Virus record (IMG/VR): IMGVR_UViG_3300025000_000166
Span: 1 to 47,003 of that record
Source of the DNA: a virus
DNA: 47,003 nucleotides
Strand: one strand, 5' to 3'
This document shows, piece after piece, positions 20,914 through 29,522 of this stretch (the stretch's first letter is position 1; each line of letters opens with the position of its first letter). A model generated the notes under the pieces. It was not told where the DNA came from. It worked only from the letters and a program-made list of their open reading frames with translations, and searched no databases. The position numbers were made by a program, and so were the translations under genes.

Positions 20914-22920
20914 TCACTCCGCACCATATTTCGAATAATCCCACTTGTCCACGTCGTACTGGTAAGGACCATCATCCCCCGTCACCGTAGCACCGCTTTC
21001 AGTGACAGTAACCGTATCTGTGAAGTCGAGGATGTTGTCCAGGATCTCATCTTCCGAATAATCAAAGGTTTCCCCGCTTGCCCGCTTCATCTGCAGCAGC
21101 AAACCCACCAGCGATTGATCAGCCGCCCCCAGTTCCACCTGGTTCATCACGAATCCGCCTGCGCTGATGGTAGTCGTCACCCGCTGGATCATGAAGTTCC
21201 CGTCCAGCCCCCTGTGCGGCAAATGAATGTTCTGGGTCTGTCCGGCTTTTAAGCCAGTCTTTCTCACAAAATAGGTGATCGCCTCCGATTCAAATGCGTT
21301 TTTCGCCAGCTCTGTAGCTCCGCGCATCCTTGCCACTTTCGAATCCACGATAGACCGGTCTTCGATCACTCCCTTGAGCCATTTGCCGTAGAACGCATAA
21401 CTGGCATAATTCCGCACGATCGCCCGCACCGGCTTCTCTTCCTGCCCGTCGATCTCGATTGCATTGAGCAAAGTTGGCCAGTACGTTTCCTGTTCCAGCC
21501 TGCCATCGCTGTCAAAATAAAGCACCTCATCGCGCCCTGCCAGTTCGGAACTGTTCCCGATTTTCACCGTCAATGTCACCCACACCGGCATGTCTACCCT
21601 GGCGCTGGTGGAATTGTGCGCCGTGCCGCTCCAGGAGTATCCCGTCCCCAGCGTGCCGTCGCAATAAGCGCTCGGGTACGCCAGCTTTTCAGCCTGCACC
21701 GCGTCGAAATACACGATCTTGGCGGAATCCGTACCGTTGTTCCGCAGCTCAACCCGCACGGTCATCGCCGCCCCGGATGTGTTCGTGTACAGCACGGTCA
21801 ATCGTTCCCATGCACTCGTTTTCCGGTTCGTGGTTTCAGCCAGGACCACCGACCCGCTCACATCGTAGATCGCCACGCTCGCCATGGCTGCCGTATCACA
21901 CCAGCTCATCGCCTGTCCGGTCAGCGGTTCACCCGGGTTCAATGTGATATTTGCCCCGCGTACCATCGACAGCAGGTTGCCTGCCGTGATCTTCAGGCTT
22001 TTTACTCCCTGGTGATATTTTGTGTCATCCTGCGCCCACACCGCACCGGCTCCCGCCTGGTATTGCGTCCATCCGTCTGTGATATTCGTCTCGAAGGATG
22101 GATTCACCAGCAGGTTGGTGGTCGCCCCGCCCTCATTCCTGCGCACAACGATCTTGCTCTCCCCGTCCCACGGAGAGAAGCGCTTGTTCAGGTAAAGCGT
22201 TCCTGACCGCACCGGCTGGGTATATTTGAAAGTTTCATCCCCTCCCAGCGCCATACCGCCCACCACCTCGATCACGTTCACCACCCCCGCCGCGTCCACA
22301 TTCACCTTCACGTTTTCAACCGTCTCTTTGGTCGCATCTTCCGGGTCATGCGTGATATCGAACGGCGCCAGGTACTCCACCTCGCCCCAGTAATGCAAGG
22401 CTTTGTTCTCATCCACGTACCAGTGCCCGCCGCTCTGCTCGCACAGCCAATTGAGAATTTCCCTCACTGATTTCCGGTTGAATAAAACACGGGGGATGGT
22501 CCGCACAGCCACAACATGCGTCGCGCCGTCAAACCCGCTCAGTTCCACAGTTCCTGAGAATATAGCAGCCAGGATCTCCGCGTCCGTTTTATCGATGAAT
22601 AATGCCTGGATGAACACCTTCTCCAGGTAAGCGCCGTAGTCCGAAGCGCCGATGGCGTAACTGTTCGCCGCCAGGTTGGCGCCCGCTGCCCGGCTTGGGG
22701 TCAGCACATACCCGCCGAAGATCACTTCCGCGCCGTCCTTCACCACTATCTCCTGCCACCCCTTAATTCCCAGGGCGTCGCCGTTCTGGATAGTCAGGTT
22801 CAGCGTGTCCAGCTCCTCGTTGATCGCGCTCAATTTGGTTACAGGGAACTTACCAAGGTCAACCTTGTCAGTGATATTCACAGTGTTGAGCAGTACCTGC
22901 AGGTCAATGGTATCGGTCAT
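20914..22920 (-). CDS. tail tip / baseplate hub protein with inserted carbohydrate-binding domain
   Basis: 668 aa. N-terminal 230 residues and the last 170 fit gp27/gpJ-like hub proteins (IGASDYGAYLEKVF, VREILNWLCEQSGGHWYVDE). About residues 265-445 interrupt the hub with a CBM-like jelly-roll: NLLVNPSFE, then W-rich and TVRVELRNNGTDSAKIVYFDAVQ. Such domains bind cell-surface sugars. Directly downstream of the tape measure, as expected. Confidence 0.8.
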   Translation of the reverse strand: MTDTIDLQVLLNTVNITDKVDLGKFPVTKLSAINEELDTLNLTIQNGDALGIKGWQEIVVKDGAEVIFGGYVLTPSRAAGANLAANSYAIGASDYGAYLEKVFIQALFIDKTDAEILAAIFSGTVELSGFDGATHVVAVRTIPRVLFNRKSVREILNWLCEQSGGHWYVDENKALHYWGEVEYLAPFDITHDPEDATKETVENVKVNVDAAGVVNVIEVVGGMALGGDETFKYTQPVRSGTLYLNKRFSPWDGESKIVVRRNEGGATTNLLVNPSFETNITDGWTQYQAGAGAVWAQDDTKYHQGVKSLKITAGNLLSMVRGANITLNPGEPLTGQAMSWCDTAAMASVAIYDVSGSVVLAETTNRKTSAWERLTVLYTNTSGAAMTVRVELRNNGTDSAKIVYFDAVQAEKLAYPSAYCDGTLGTGYSWSGTAHNSTSARVDMPVWVTLTVKIGNSSELAGRDEVLYFDSDGRLEQETYWPTLLNAIEIDGQEEKPVRAIVRNYASYAFYGKWLKGVIEDRSIVDSKVARMRGATELAKNAFESEAITYFVRKTGLKAGQTQNIHLPHRGLDGNFMIQRVTTTISAGGFVMNQVELGAADQSLVGLLLQMKRASGETFDYSEDEILDNILDFTDTVTVTESGATVTGDDGPYQYDVDKWDYSKYGAE

Positions 22921-23008
22921 AATGAAATTTCCTTAGTGTAGGTTTTCATAGATAGGTTTCATTATGAAATTCCCATAATGTGGGTTTCTCTTAAATAGGA
23001 TTTCATCT
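22919..23008. repeat. imperfect tandem repeat of about 45 bp
   Basis: Two units, each starting with ATGAAATT(T/C)CC and ending with AGG(A)TTTCAT, fill the gap between tape measure and hub. One unit also contains the hub start region. Likely an old duplication of the gene leader. Confidence 0.5.
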
Positions 23009-24436
23009 TCCCACTCCCTGCAATTGCAGCTGCCGCATTACTTCATCCACACTGATCCCATAGAAATAATTGGTGACATTGGTAGCGCCGCCCATCATTT
23101 GCTGTGTCTGCCCTGCAGGAGTAACCTGCACATGTTCGCCGGATTCCACACGAATTGGGAATGAATCGTTTGGATATCCCGGTGGAACTATGAAGTTCAA
23201 GCCGTTCGCTCCACCTGGTCCCTCGCCCGGTTTTGGCGGCAACGGTAATATATCCTGGTTATTGATTGAGCCGTTTTGGATCATCGCAACCGTGTAGGTG
23301 ACCGTTCTGTCGCGCAATGCTTCTTGATAGCCAATAAGTGCCGCCAGTTCCAGGTTGTACTCTGCGGTTTTTTCTTTTGCAGTGATCACACCATCAGCAT
23401 TGGTGTCATATTTCTTGGTCAGATCATCCAGCGCGTTCATAGTGCTGTAGGTTGCAAAATCTATCAACCCCATCTGCATCGCGAGCTGCATCTGCGCTTC
23501 CTCATCCATATTCGCAGCCAGCTTATTGAAGATCATTTCCGCTGTAAGTTCCTTGAAATACTGCGTCACCAGCCCCACTTCACCAGCCATCGCTCCAATT
23601 TCGACCGTGGTTCCGGGAACCGTGTTTTTCAATAGATCAATTTCGGCTTGCAGTTCAGCCACTTTGTCTTTGGCAAAGCCATTTGAGCCGCCCAGTCGCC
23701 TTATTTCAAACTCCAATTGCTTTATGGCACGGTGCTGCGCCTCAACCGGATCCACTCCCTTGGTCAGCAGCCGCATCATGTAATCAAGCTCTGGAATGGC
23801 TTCGTTACCGATCGTGTACTTCACGCCCTGCCAGGAGTCATTCAAGTTGTCGATCGAGCGTTTGTAATTCTCAATATTCTGGCTCGAAGCCGCGGTAACC
23901 AGCAGTGATTTTGAAACGGAATCCATTGCCGCGTCAATGCCGTCAGCGCCCAGTTCCATCAACTTGCCCATGTCCGCGCCGGACCGCCCAAACGTTTGCA
24001 TCAAGAGGTACCCGCGCTCCATTTTTGGATCCAGTGACAGGTATTCTTCTGATAACTTTTTCAGTCCTTCTCGTGATACATCAATGCCCCTGCGAGTAGC
24101 CGCCAGCATGGATTTTTCAAGCTTCTCCTGCGAGATGAACACATCATCCGTCGCCTGGATCAGCCGGCTCATTTCCTCAACATCCATGCCAACCACGCGC
24201 GCCTGGTCAGTCACTGACTGCACGTATTGCTCAGTTTCAGATACTGATTCTTTCAGCAGCTTGACCAGTGACCCCGTCGCCATACCAGTCAGTCCAATGG
24301 CTGTGGTACTTGCCAGGCTGAATCCGGTCAGCTGCTTAAAGGCATTGGCCATATTCTTGACACCGGCAACAGACTGCTTATCGCCGTCGCCGCGCTTGAC
24401 CGTATTGATAATGATATTGAGGATTGAATCACTCAT
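23003..24436 (-). CDS. tail tape measure protein
   Basis: 477 aa, helical and Ala/Leu/Met-rich with a central hydrophobic segment (FSLASTTAIGLTGMATGSLV). C-terminal GLNFIVPPGYPNDSFPIRVESGEHVQVTP is common in phage tape measures. Short for the class; at about 1.5 angstrom per residue the tail would be near 70 nm. It follows the frameshifted chaperone pair with an ATGA overlap. Confidence 0.85.
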   Translation of the reverse strand: MSDSILNIIINTVKRGDGDKQSVAGVKNMANAFKQLTGFSLASTTAIGLTGMATGSLVKLLKESVSETEQYVQSVTDQARVVGMDVEEMSRLIQATDDVFISQEKLEKSMLAATRRGIDVSREGLKKLSEEYLSLDPKMERGYLLMQTFGRSGADMGKLMELGADGIDAAMDSVSKSLLVTAASSQNIENYKRSIDNLNDSWQGVKYTIGNEAIPELDYMMRLLTKGVDPVEAQHRAIKQLEFEIRRLGGSNGFAKDKVAELQAEIDLLKNTVPGTTVEIGAMAGEVGLVTQYFKELTAEMIFNKLAANMDEEAQMQLAMQMGLIDFATYSTMNALDDLTKKYDTNADGVITAKEKTAEYNLELAALIGYQEALRDRTVTYTVAMIQNGSINNQDILPLPPKPGEGPGGANGLNFIVPPGYPNDSFPIRVESGEHVQVTPAGQTQQMMGGATNVTNYFYGISVDEVMRQLQLQGVGR

Positions 24437-24774
24437 TTTTTACCCTTCAAATATCCTCTGTACCCTTGCCTCTTCAACCAATTCGCCTGGCTCTGCTCCT
24501 GCGCCTTCACCATTGCCTGCGCATTTGGCAGCTCATCCACCAGCGCGGAAAACGCGTCCAGCCAGTCATCGTTCAGCAAACCCACATCCCACGGCATCAC
24601 TGCCATCCCCCCCAGCACACGATTCACTTTTTGCGCCCGGAAGATGCTCACCAGCCGTGGATCGGTCGTCCGCCCTGTCCGGGCAATTTCAAGCAGCGCG
24701 GACTCTAGGCTTTTTTTACGCCGACCCTGTGCTCCCGGATCATCTTCGCCACCTGGCCCTTGAACCACACCCAC
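24433..24774 (-). CDS. tail assembly chaperone, -1 frameshift extension (T part)
   Basis: The real product is the continuation of the upstream frame after slippage at A AAA AAA (24717-24711), reading KK then SLESALLEIARTG to the stop at 24433. The separate start at 24774 has no independent support. The fusion would be about 225 aa. It matches the lambda G-GT arrangement before the tape measure gene. Confidence 0.85.
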   Translation of the reverse strand: MGVVQGPGGEDDPGAQGRRKKSLESALLEIARTGRTTDPRLVSIFRAQKVNRVLGGMAVMPWDVGLLNDDWLDAFSALVDELPNAQAMVKAQEQSQANWLKRQGYRGYLKGKK

Positions 24775-25109
24775 AAGACCGGGTCTGTATCATAGGTTTC
24801 CATTGCGAACTTTTGCACATCGCCCGCGCTCCACCTGGTTTCTTCCGCACCCTGGCTGAGCAGTTCCGAGTACACTTCCGCCTGCTCAGAGAGGATTTCG
24901 CGGGAGCGCATGTTCAATTCGGTAAGCTGTTCCGGAGTCACCTGCTCAGTAGGCACTTCCAGCTCTTCCGACCGCTTCAAGGCCTTGTTGAGTTTATCCA
25001 GCACATCATGCGGCGGGTTCACCCACACCTCAAGCGCCGTCTCACCAAACGCCTCCGAGTATTCCTTGAACTCCAGCTTCTTCACTATCTTTGGTATTTT
25101 GATTTCCAT
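24705..25109 (-). CDS. tail assembly chaperone (G part)
   Basis: 134 aa, acidic, helical, ending GVKKA then TAG. In tailed siphophages the gene just before the tape measure codes for a chaperone that ends near a slippery site. The frame stops six bases after the heptamer A AAA AAA. Confidence 0.85.
   Translation of the reverse strand: MEIKIPKIVKKLEFKEYSEAFGETALEVWVNPPHDVLDKLNKALKRSEELEVPTEQVTPEQLTELNMRSREILSEQAEVYSELLSQGAEETRWSAGDVQKFAMETYDTDPVLWVWFKGQVAKMIREHRVGVKKA
24711..24717 (-). promoter_or_regulatory. programmed -1 frameshift heptamer
   Basis: GT[A AAA AAA]G CC TAG in the zero frame; slipping back one base gives AAA AAA AGC CTA. Seven consecutive A residues in the correct phase, with the zero-frame stop just after. 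Confidence 0.85.
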
Positions 25110-25179
25110 AGTTCCTCATTGATTCCTTGACATTGATAAGTCGGTTTTCTAATTAGTGGTATTAGTGGACAACGCTCTT

Positions 25180-26175
25180 TTAGATCGTCGCCGAATTAGT
25201 CGTCACATCCACTGTGAACATCTTCCCGCCAGTCGGATCATAGATGCCCTCGAACTGGACCGTGGTCAGCGAAGTATCCTTCTCAGCCGATGCAAACAAT
25301 TTCGGGTCCATCACGATCCCGGAGAATGCGATTGCCAAACTGTGAGGATCTCCCGTACCGATTGCCGGACCGGAGAGCAGCAGTTTCACCACCTGCATCG
25401 TCCCCATTGCATCATGCAGTGCCACAGCCGCAGCCCCGCTGTCTAGCGTTAGAGTGCACAGGATGCCCGGTTTGCCCTGTCCAATGGCGTCAAAGGTCAA
25501 AGTCGTGCCGCCGTGGAACTCAGGGTAGAATCCGCCGATGATCTCGATATCGAAAGCGCGCAATAGGTTGGTTTTCTCAGTGCCGCCCACACCCGCCCAG
25601 GAAGTATCGATGTACAACTGTGCCAGGAACCCGCTCATTTCGGTCACTGCAGGTGCAGCGATCGCAGCCGTGAAGGTCGTCTTGGTGTTCTGCCGTCCAA
25701 AGAAATCAATGGAGATCTTGATTGCAGCATCCCCGCCGTCCTGGGGGACTGTGCCGGAGATCTTCACCTTCTCGAATACCACGTACTCCACCTCGAACCC
25801 CTGCACGCCCAAATCGCCGTATTCCAGCGTCATTGTGTCCGGAGTATTCCCGGTCGCGGTCAGATCCTGCGCGAACGCCCACAGGTAATCGTCCTGGTCC
25901 GTGGTTTGCTCCACTGCAGTGATCCCGCCCTCGAGCAGCAGCGAGAAGATCAAAGGAAGCAGCTGGAAGTACCCGCGCTCCACCTCTATCGTGTTGGTCA
26001 CCAGCTTCCCGCCGGTCACTGCCCGGTAACCCGGCACATTTTTGCCGATATCGTCCTGCGGGATGGTCACTTGCTGGTCCTGCGCGAACTTTGCCTTCCC
26101 CAGGATCCGTTTGTTTGCCGCCACAGCCGTACCGGCGGTTGATTCAGCACCATATTGCAATTGTTCAAGTAACAT
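25180..26175 (-). CDS. major tail tube protein
   Basis: 331 aa. Position (tail terminator upstream, chaperone downstream), size and beta-rich composition fit a tail tube subunit. Long for the type, and the second half (about 205-331) may be an extra domain. AGGTGAAAAATG at the start. Confidence 0.75.
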   Translation of the reverse strand: MLLEQLQYGAESTAGTAVAANKRILGKAKFAQDQQVTIPQDDIGKNVPGYRAVTGGKLVTNTIEVERGYFQLLPLIFSLLLEGGITAVEQTTDQDDYLWAFAQDLTATGNTPDTMTLEYGDLGVQGFEVEYVVFEKVKISGTVPQDGGDAAIKISIDFFGRQNTKTTFTAAIAAPAVTEMSGFLAQLYIDTSWAGVGGTEKTNLLRAFDIEIIGGFYPEFHGGTTLTFDAIGQGKPGILCTLTLDSGAAAVALHDAMGTMQVVKLLLSGPAIGTGDPHSLAIAFSGIVMDPKLFASAEKDTSLTTVQFEGIYDPTGGKMFTVDVTTNSATI

Positions 26176-26204
26176 TTTTCACCTGCCTTTTAGAAAAATT
26201 TGAA

Positions 26205-26239
26205 TGTCATTGCGAGGACGCCCTTCCGAAGCAATCCCC
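26205..26239. repeat. chromosomal-type palindromic repeat (ATTGCGAGG family)
   Basis: TGTCATTGCGAGG then CGCCCTTCCGAAGCAATCCC. ATTGC pairs with GCAAT. This is the widespread bacterial intergenic repeat of the ATTGCGAGG...GAAGCAAT type, sitting between tail terminator and tail tube genes. Confidence 0.7.
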
Positions 26240-26255
26240 AAAAATAGACTTCCTA

Positions 26256-26723
26256 TCACGGACTGACCGTGTACTTTCCGCTCTGATTCTCGATCACCAC
26301 CCAGGGCACCTGCAAGCCATAATGCTCATCCTCGTTGCCCCAGGCTAATCGCACCGGCCTCAATGACCCCGGCAGGTCCAGCCTCCAGCTCACCACCTTC
26401 CCGCCCAGCGTAATGTTCCCCGCCTGCTTCTGGATGATCTTGTCCGGGAAGCTCATCACATACGGCATCTGGCTTCTCACCAGGCTCAAGGTCAAATGGA
26501 ACTCCGTGACCCCGTGGTAAGTCACCATCGTCGGCCCGCCCGTGCTGGGAGACACATCGATATTGCCGTTGATGAACGAGATCGCGCACGGCACAGTTGT
26601 CACACTCTCCGGCATCTTCTCCAACATATAACTCTTCACCGCCACGTTTTTATCGTCTCGTATCTCACCCCATAGCCGACAAATATCGTTGAACCAATAT
26701 TTCAAACCAAATAGGCTGGCCAT
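26256..26723 (-). CDS. tail terminator / tail completion protein
   Basis: 155 aa. Located just before the tail tube gene and after the HK97 gp10-like gene, as the tail terminator is in siphophages. Sequence is beta-rich with ADHESION-type pattern absent; no clear family match. The assignment rests mostly on gene order. Confidence 0.55.
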   Translation of the reverse strand: MASLFGLKYWFNDICRLWGEIRDDKNVAVKSYMLEKMPESVTTVPCAISFINGNIDVSPSTGGPTMVTYHGVTEFHLTLSLVRSQMPYVMSFPDKIIQKQAGNITLGGKVVSWRLDLPGSLRPVRLAWGNEDEHYGLQVPWVVIENQSGKYTVSP

Positions 26724-26750
26724 AAGCGACGTCCTTTCTTTGACGGAGCT

Positions 26751-26788
26751 GTACCCCGGGAGATCGCGCAGCGAACGAGTGGGGCTTC
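26751..26788. repeat. GTACCCC hairpin element, copy D
   Basis: GTACCCCGGG then GATCGCGCAGCGAACGAGT then GGGGcTtC; intergenic between tail terminator and gp10-like genes. Confidence 0.65.
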
Positions 26789-26793
26789 GATAA

Positions 26794-27351
26794 TCATTTA
26801 ACTCTCATCTTTTCCACGATCTTATCCAGCGTGTCCGAGATCAACAGCAGCACATACCCCAGTCTGGACTCCATCACCGGTCTCACGATTGGCGTCCCCT
26901 TCACACCCTTTTGCTTGATGCTTTTCGCCAGCGCATACGCCGTTCTCAACACATCTTTCTCCGGAGGATTGAACTTCGCCTTCACCCAGTCCGTCAGATC
27001 ATGCACCCAGGGCTGCCGTCTATCCTCGTTTTGCCAGTAGGAGCCATCCTGCAGGAACCGCAGAATGTGTGCTCTCGCATTCTTCCCGTGATCCGATGGA
27101 CCAGTGATACCAGTCACGCTCCCCGGCCCGTTTGCAATGACCTTGCTGCCGATGCTCCGCACCGTCCGACCGGTGAACGTAGAAATTCGCGATTGCACAT
27201 TCTTCTTCATGTCCGCATTGCCCTTGCGCACGGACTTCAACAACTCTTTCGTCAGCTCCGCGGGCATTTGCCTCAGCAGAGCCTCCTGCTCCTCAAACCC
27301 CATCAGGTTGATCTGTGCTCCAAAATCAGCATCAGAGAGTTTGCCGGGCAT
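26794..27351 (-). CDS. HK97 gp10-like head-tail joining protein
   Basis: 185 aa. N-terminal helix, then KNVQSRISTFTGRTVRSIGSKV and an AHILRFLQDGS/WV pattern, typical of gp10-like completion proteins (TxxG...xSI / FLE-GT). It joins head connectors and tail. Next to the connector gene, whose stop abuts its start. Confidence 0.7.
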   Translation of the reverse strand: MPGKLSDADFGAQINLMGFEEQEALLRQMPAELTKELLKSVRKGNADMKKNVQSRISTFTGRTVRSIGSKVIANGPGSVTGITGPSDHGKNARAHILRFLQDGSYWQNEDRRQPWVHDLTDWVKAKFNPPEKDVLRTAYALAKSIKQKGVKGTPIVRPVMESRLGYVLLLISDTLDKIVEKMRVK

Positions 27352-28365
27352 CTATTCCCCCACCCTGAATGGCGCCAGGATATCTTCGATCGTCCTCGGC
27401 GGGAATTCGCTCAAATACCTGCCCTGCCCCTGCTCAGCATTGCCCGTGATCCCTGTGAACCCGGAAGCTGCCTTCATTCGCATCAAAACCGCGATCTGCC
27501 TGCAGAGGTAATTCACCGTCTCCGGAACCACGTACTGGCTCACAGCCTTGTTCGTGTGGATCGCTGCAGTCGTGCCGTTCACAGCCCGCTCCACCTTGAA
27601 CGTCCGGTACACATTGATCGCTGAATCCGTCAAATGGTCCGCAGGCGCCGTGCCGTTCCACCCGCGCTCAACTGCCAGCACGTGCGTGTTGATCTTGAGG
27701 ATCTTCATATCCTCCACGTCGATCTGGAGGATCTCACCCACGTTGAACTCCGCCCCGTTGTCCACCGTGATGCTCGCATCGTTCTCGTCAATCGCACCGT
27801 TCACCAGGGAAGTAGCCGCCGTGCCAGCAGGAGAATCCGGCCCGCCCCCGCCAGCCGTGATCAGTTCTTGCTCGCTCTCGATCAACAGCAACATTCCGGG
27901 AGAGAGCACACTGCCGTTCGTTACAGCCAGGGTCGTTTCAGTGGAAGTAGCCTGGGTTGTGTTCACCCCCAGGCTCACGCTCTCCTCGTACAAGCCCCAA
28001 TTGCCCGCGATCACCACTTCGTTCTGGTTGGACCATCCCGCGCTTTGCTCAATAAAGATATATGGACCATTCACCCACATCCGGTTGAGGGGTTTCAGCG
28101 TGTAATCTGCCACAGCAACCGTCTCGCCATCGTTCGTGATCGAAGTAATGGAGAGCAGCGGCTTGATGCTCAAAGGATCATATTCATGCCGCACCCTGGC
28201 GCCGAATGTGAACGTATCCTCCACAGGGATGAAATACCACGCTTTACGCTGGATTACCTCGCTCGCTGCCCGGATCCTGTCCATCAGGTCAACCCGGTCC
28301 TCGAACCCTTTGAGACTGAGGTCGTCCATCACTTCTTTTGCCGTGCAGTAGATTTGTCTGATCAT
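27352..28365 (-). CDS. head-tail connector (gp6/gp15-like) with an inserted beta domain
   Basis: 337 aa. The first ~125 residues (RQIYCTAKEVMDDLSL, RIRAASEVIQRKAWYFIPVEDT, DPLSIKPLLSITSITNDGETVA) and the last ~70 (YLCRQIAVLMRMKAASG, PPRTIEDILAPFRVG) look like a phage head-tail adaptor. About 130-260 is an insertion with two GxVLSPGMLLLIE / GEILQIDVE repeats, as seen in other connectors with exposed beta domains. Confidence 0.7.
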   Translation of the reverse strand: MIRQIYCTAKEVMDDLSLKGFEDRVDLMDRIRAASEVIQRKAWYFIPVEDTFTFGARVRHEYDPLSIKPLLSITSITNDGETVAVADYTLKPLNRMWVNGPYIFIEQSAGWSNQNEVVIAGNWGLYEESVSLGVNTTQATSTETTLAVTNGSVLSPGMLLLIESEQELITAGGGGPDSPAGTAATSLVNGAIDENDASITVDNGAEFNVGEILQIDVEDMKILKINTHVLAVERGWNGTAPADHLTDSAINVYRTFKVERAVNGTTAAIHTNKAVSQYVVPETVNYLCRQIAVLMRMKAASGFTGITGNAEQGQGRYLSEFPPRTIEDILAPFRVGE

Positions 28366-28394
28366 CTAAACCTCATTTGAAGAAAATGACTATT

Positions 28395-29522
28395 TTATGC
28401 AGGATGATTTGTAAAAAATCCATCCAGTAACATTGAATACAAAGTTTCTGCACCATGTGCTCCAAATGATTTCCATGTTGTTGGGTTGGAAACGAGACTG
28501 CTGGCTGCTTCTACAGTCACAGACAATAACGCCCCATAAGTAGCAATACAAAGGCGAGTCAATGATTCTGTTATTGGACCAGTATCTATAAGAGTAAAAT
28601 TAGCCCCGTCCAGCGCCTTCATTTCTGTTTCAAACTCCGCGTAATAAGCTGCGGACTTATCCTCTACATAACCATAACTGTAAGCCCCGTTGCCTGGGCT
28701 GCCAGAACCGTGAAAATCAATCGCTGCGTCAACTGCGGAACTTGTATCCGCTGCAAATGCTACCTTAAAGGCATCAACACATTCCACTGTCCCTGTCGTG
28801 TTCCATTGTCTATTGTGGTTTACTGCGGGTGTTTGGGCGCACGCTCGATGATGACCTCCCCACACGCCTTGTGGGGATACGCATGGGTAAACATAGAAAT
28901 CAAACCAGTCAAGCAATGCCTCTGCATTTGCAGAACCACCAAGTAACCAGTCGATTGCGCCTTCTAATGCGAACCTTCCCATAGGTTCGTTGGCATGATT
29001 CCCACTTGTGAATATCGCCTTGTTTTTTGTGTTGGCGCTGGCTTTCGATATTTTGAACCCGTGAAATGGAAGGGCAGGAGCGGTTCTACTGTTCTGTCCG
29101 TTGGCACGCTCTGTTGATGTTCCTATTACTCCATCTGTGCTGGATGTCGTATCAGATACATAATCATGTGCCATCCATTCGCTAACCTTACGTGTGGTTC
29201 TAGACATTGGATATAACGGATACATTGCAAAATAAAGAACGCCTGACGGCAATGCAGATGCTGGTGCAAAAGATATGTCCGTTGCTCCAATAACAGGAGC
29301 ACCAAAGTCATTCCATACATCTGAATCTATGGCAGTACCCCAGCAACCGTAGCGCATATAATCTGCTACCGTTGCGGCGTCCCCATAATTACTCTTATTA
29401 ATTAGGAATGTTGGTGTTTTACCCGCCAATGCTGAATCTTTGAACGCCCACCACGTCCATACCTGTCCCACTCCCGCTACAGTTAATAATGGGTTCGGGG
29501 TTATTCTAATTGTGATTGTCAT
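28395..29522 (-). CDS. M14-type zinc carboxypeptidase-like protein
   Basis: 375 aa. The M14 set is complete: H176-x-x-E179 (GNHANEP), an N-x-NR-like NHNR (235-238), H271 (DFHGSG) and E338 (SVTVEA). M14 enzymes cleave C-terminal residues; some cut peptidoglycan stem peptides. About 150 residues precede the core (beta-rich, perhaps virion-anchoring). It lies in a cargo block between connectors and capsid genes. A virion-borne wall-penetrating enzyme is plausible. Overlaps the upstream gene by 4 bases. Confidence 0.75.
   Translation of the reverse strand: MTITIRITPNPLLTVAGVGQVWTWWAFKDSALAGKTPTFLINKSNYGDAATVADYMRYGCWGTAIDSDVWNDFGAPVIGATDISFAPASALPSGVLYFAMYPLYPMSRTTRKVSEWMAHDYVSDTTSSTDGVIGTSTERANGQNSRTAPALPFHGFKISKASANTKNKAIFTSGNHANEPMGRFALEGAIDWLLGGSANAEALLDWFDFYVYPCVSPQGVWGGHHRACAQTPAVNHNRQWNTTGTVECVDAFKVAFAADTSSAVDAAIDFHGSGSPGNGAYSYGYVEDKSAAYYAEFETEMKALDGANFTLIDTGPITESLTRLCIATYGALLSVTVEAASSLVSNPTTWKSFGAHGAETLYSMLLDGFFTNHPA

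Noticed and set aside
24718-24774. Independent start of the T chaperone
   Set aside because: Its first residues come from the frame overlapping the G chaperone; the A7 site gives a better explanation.
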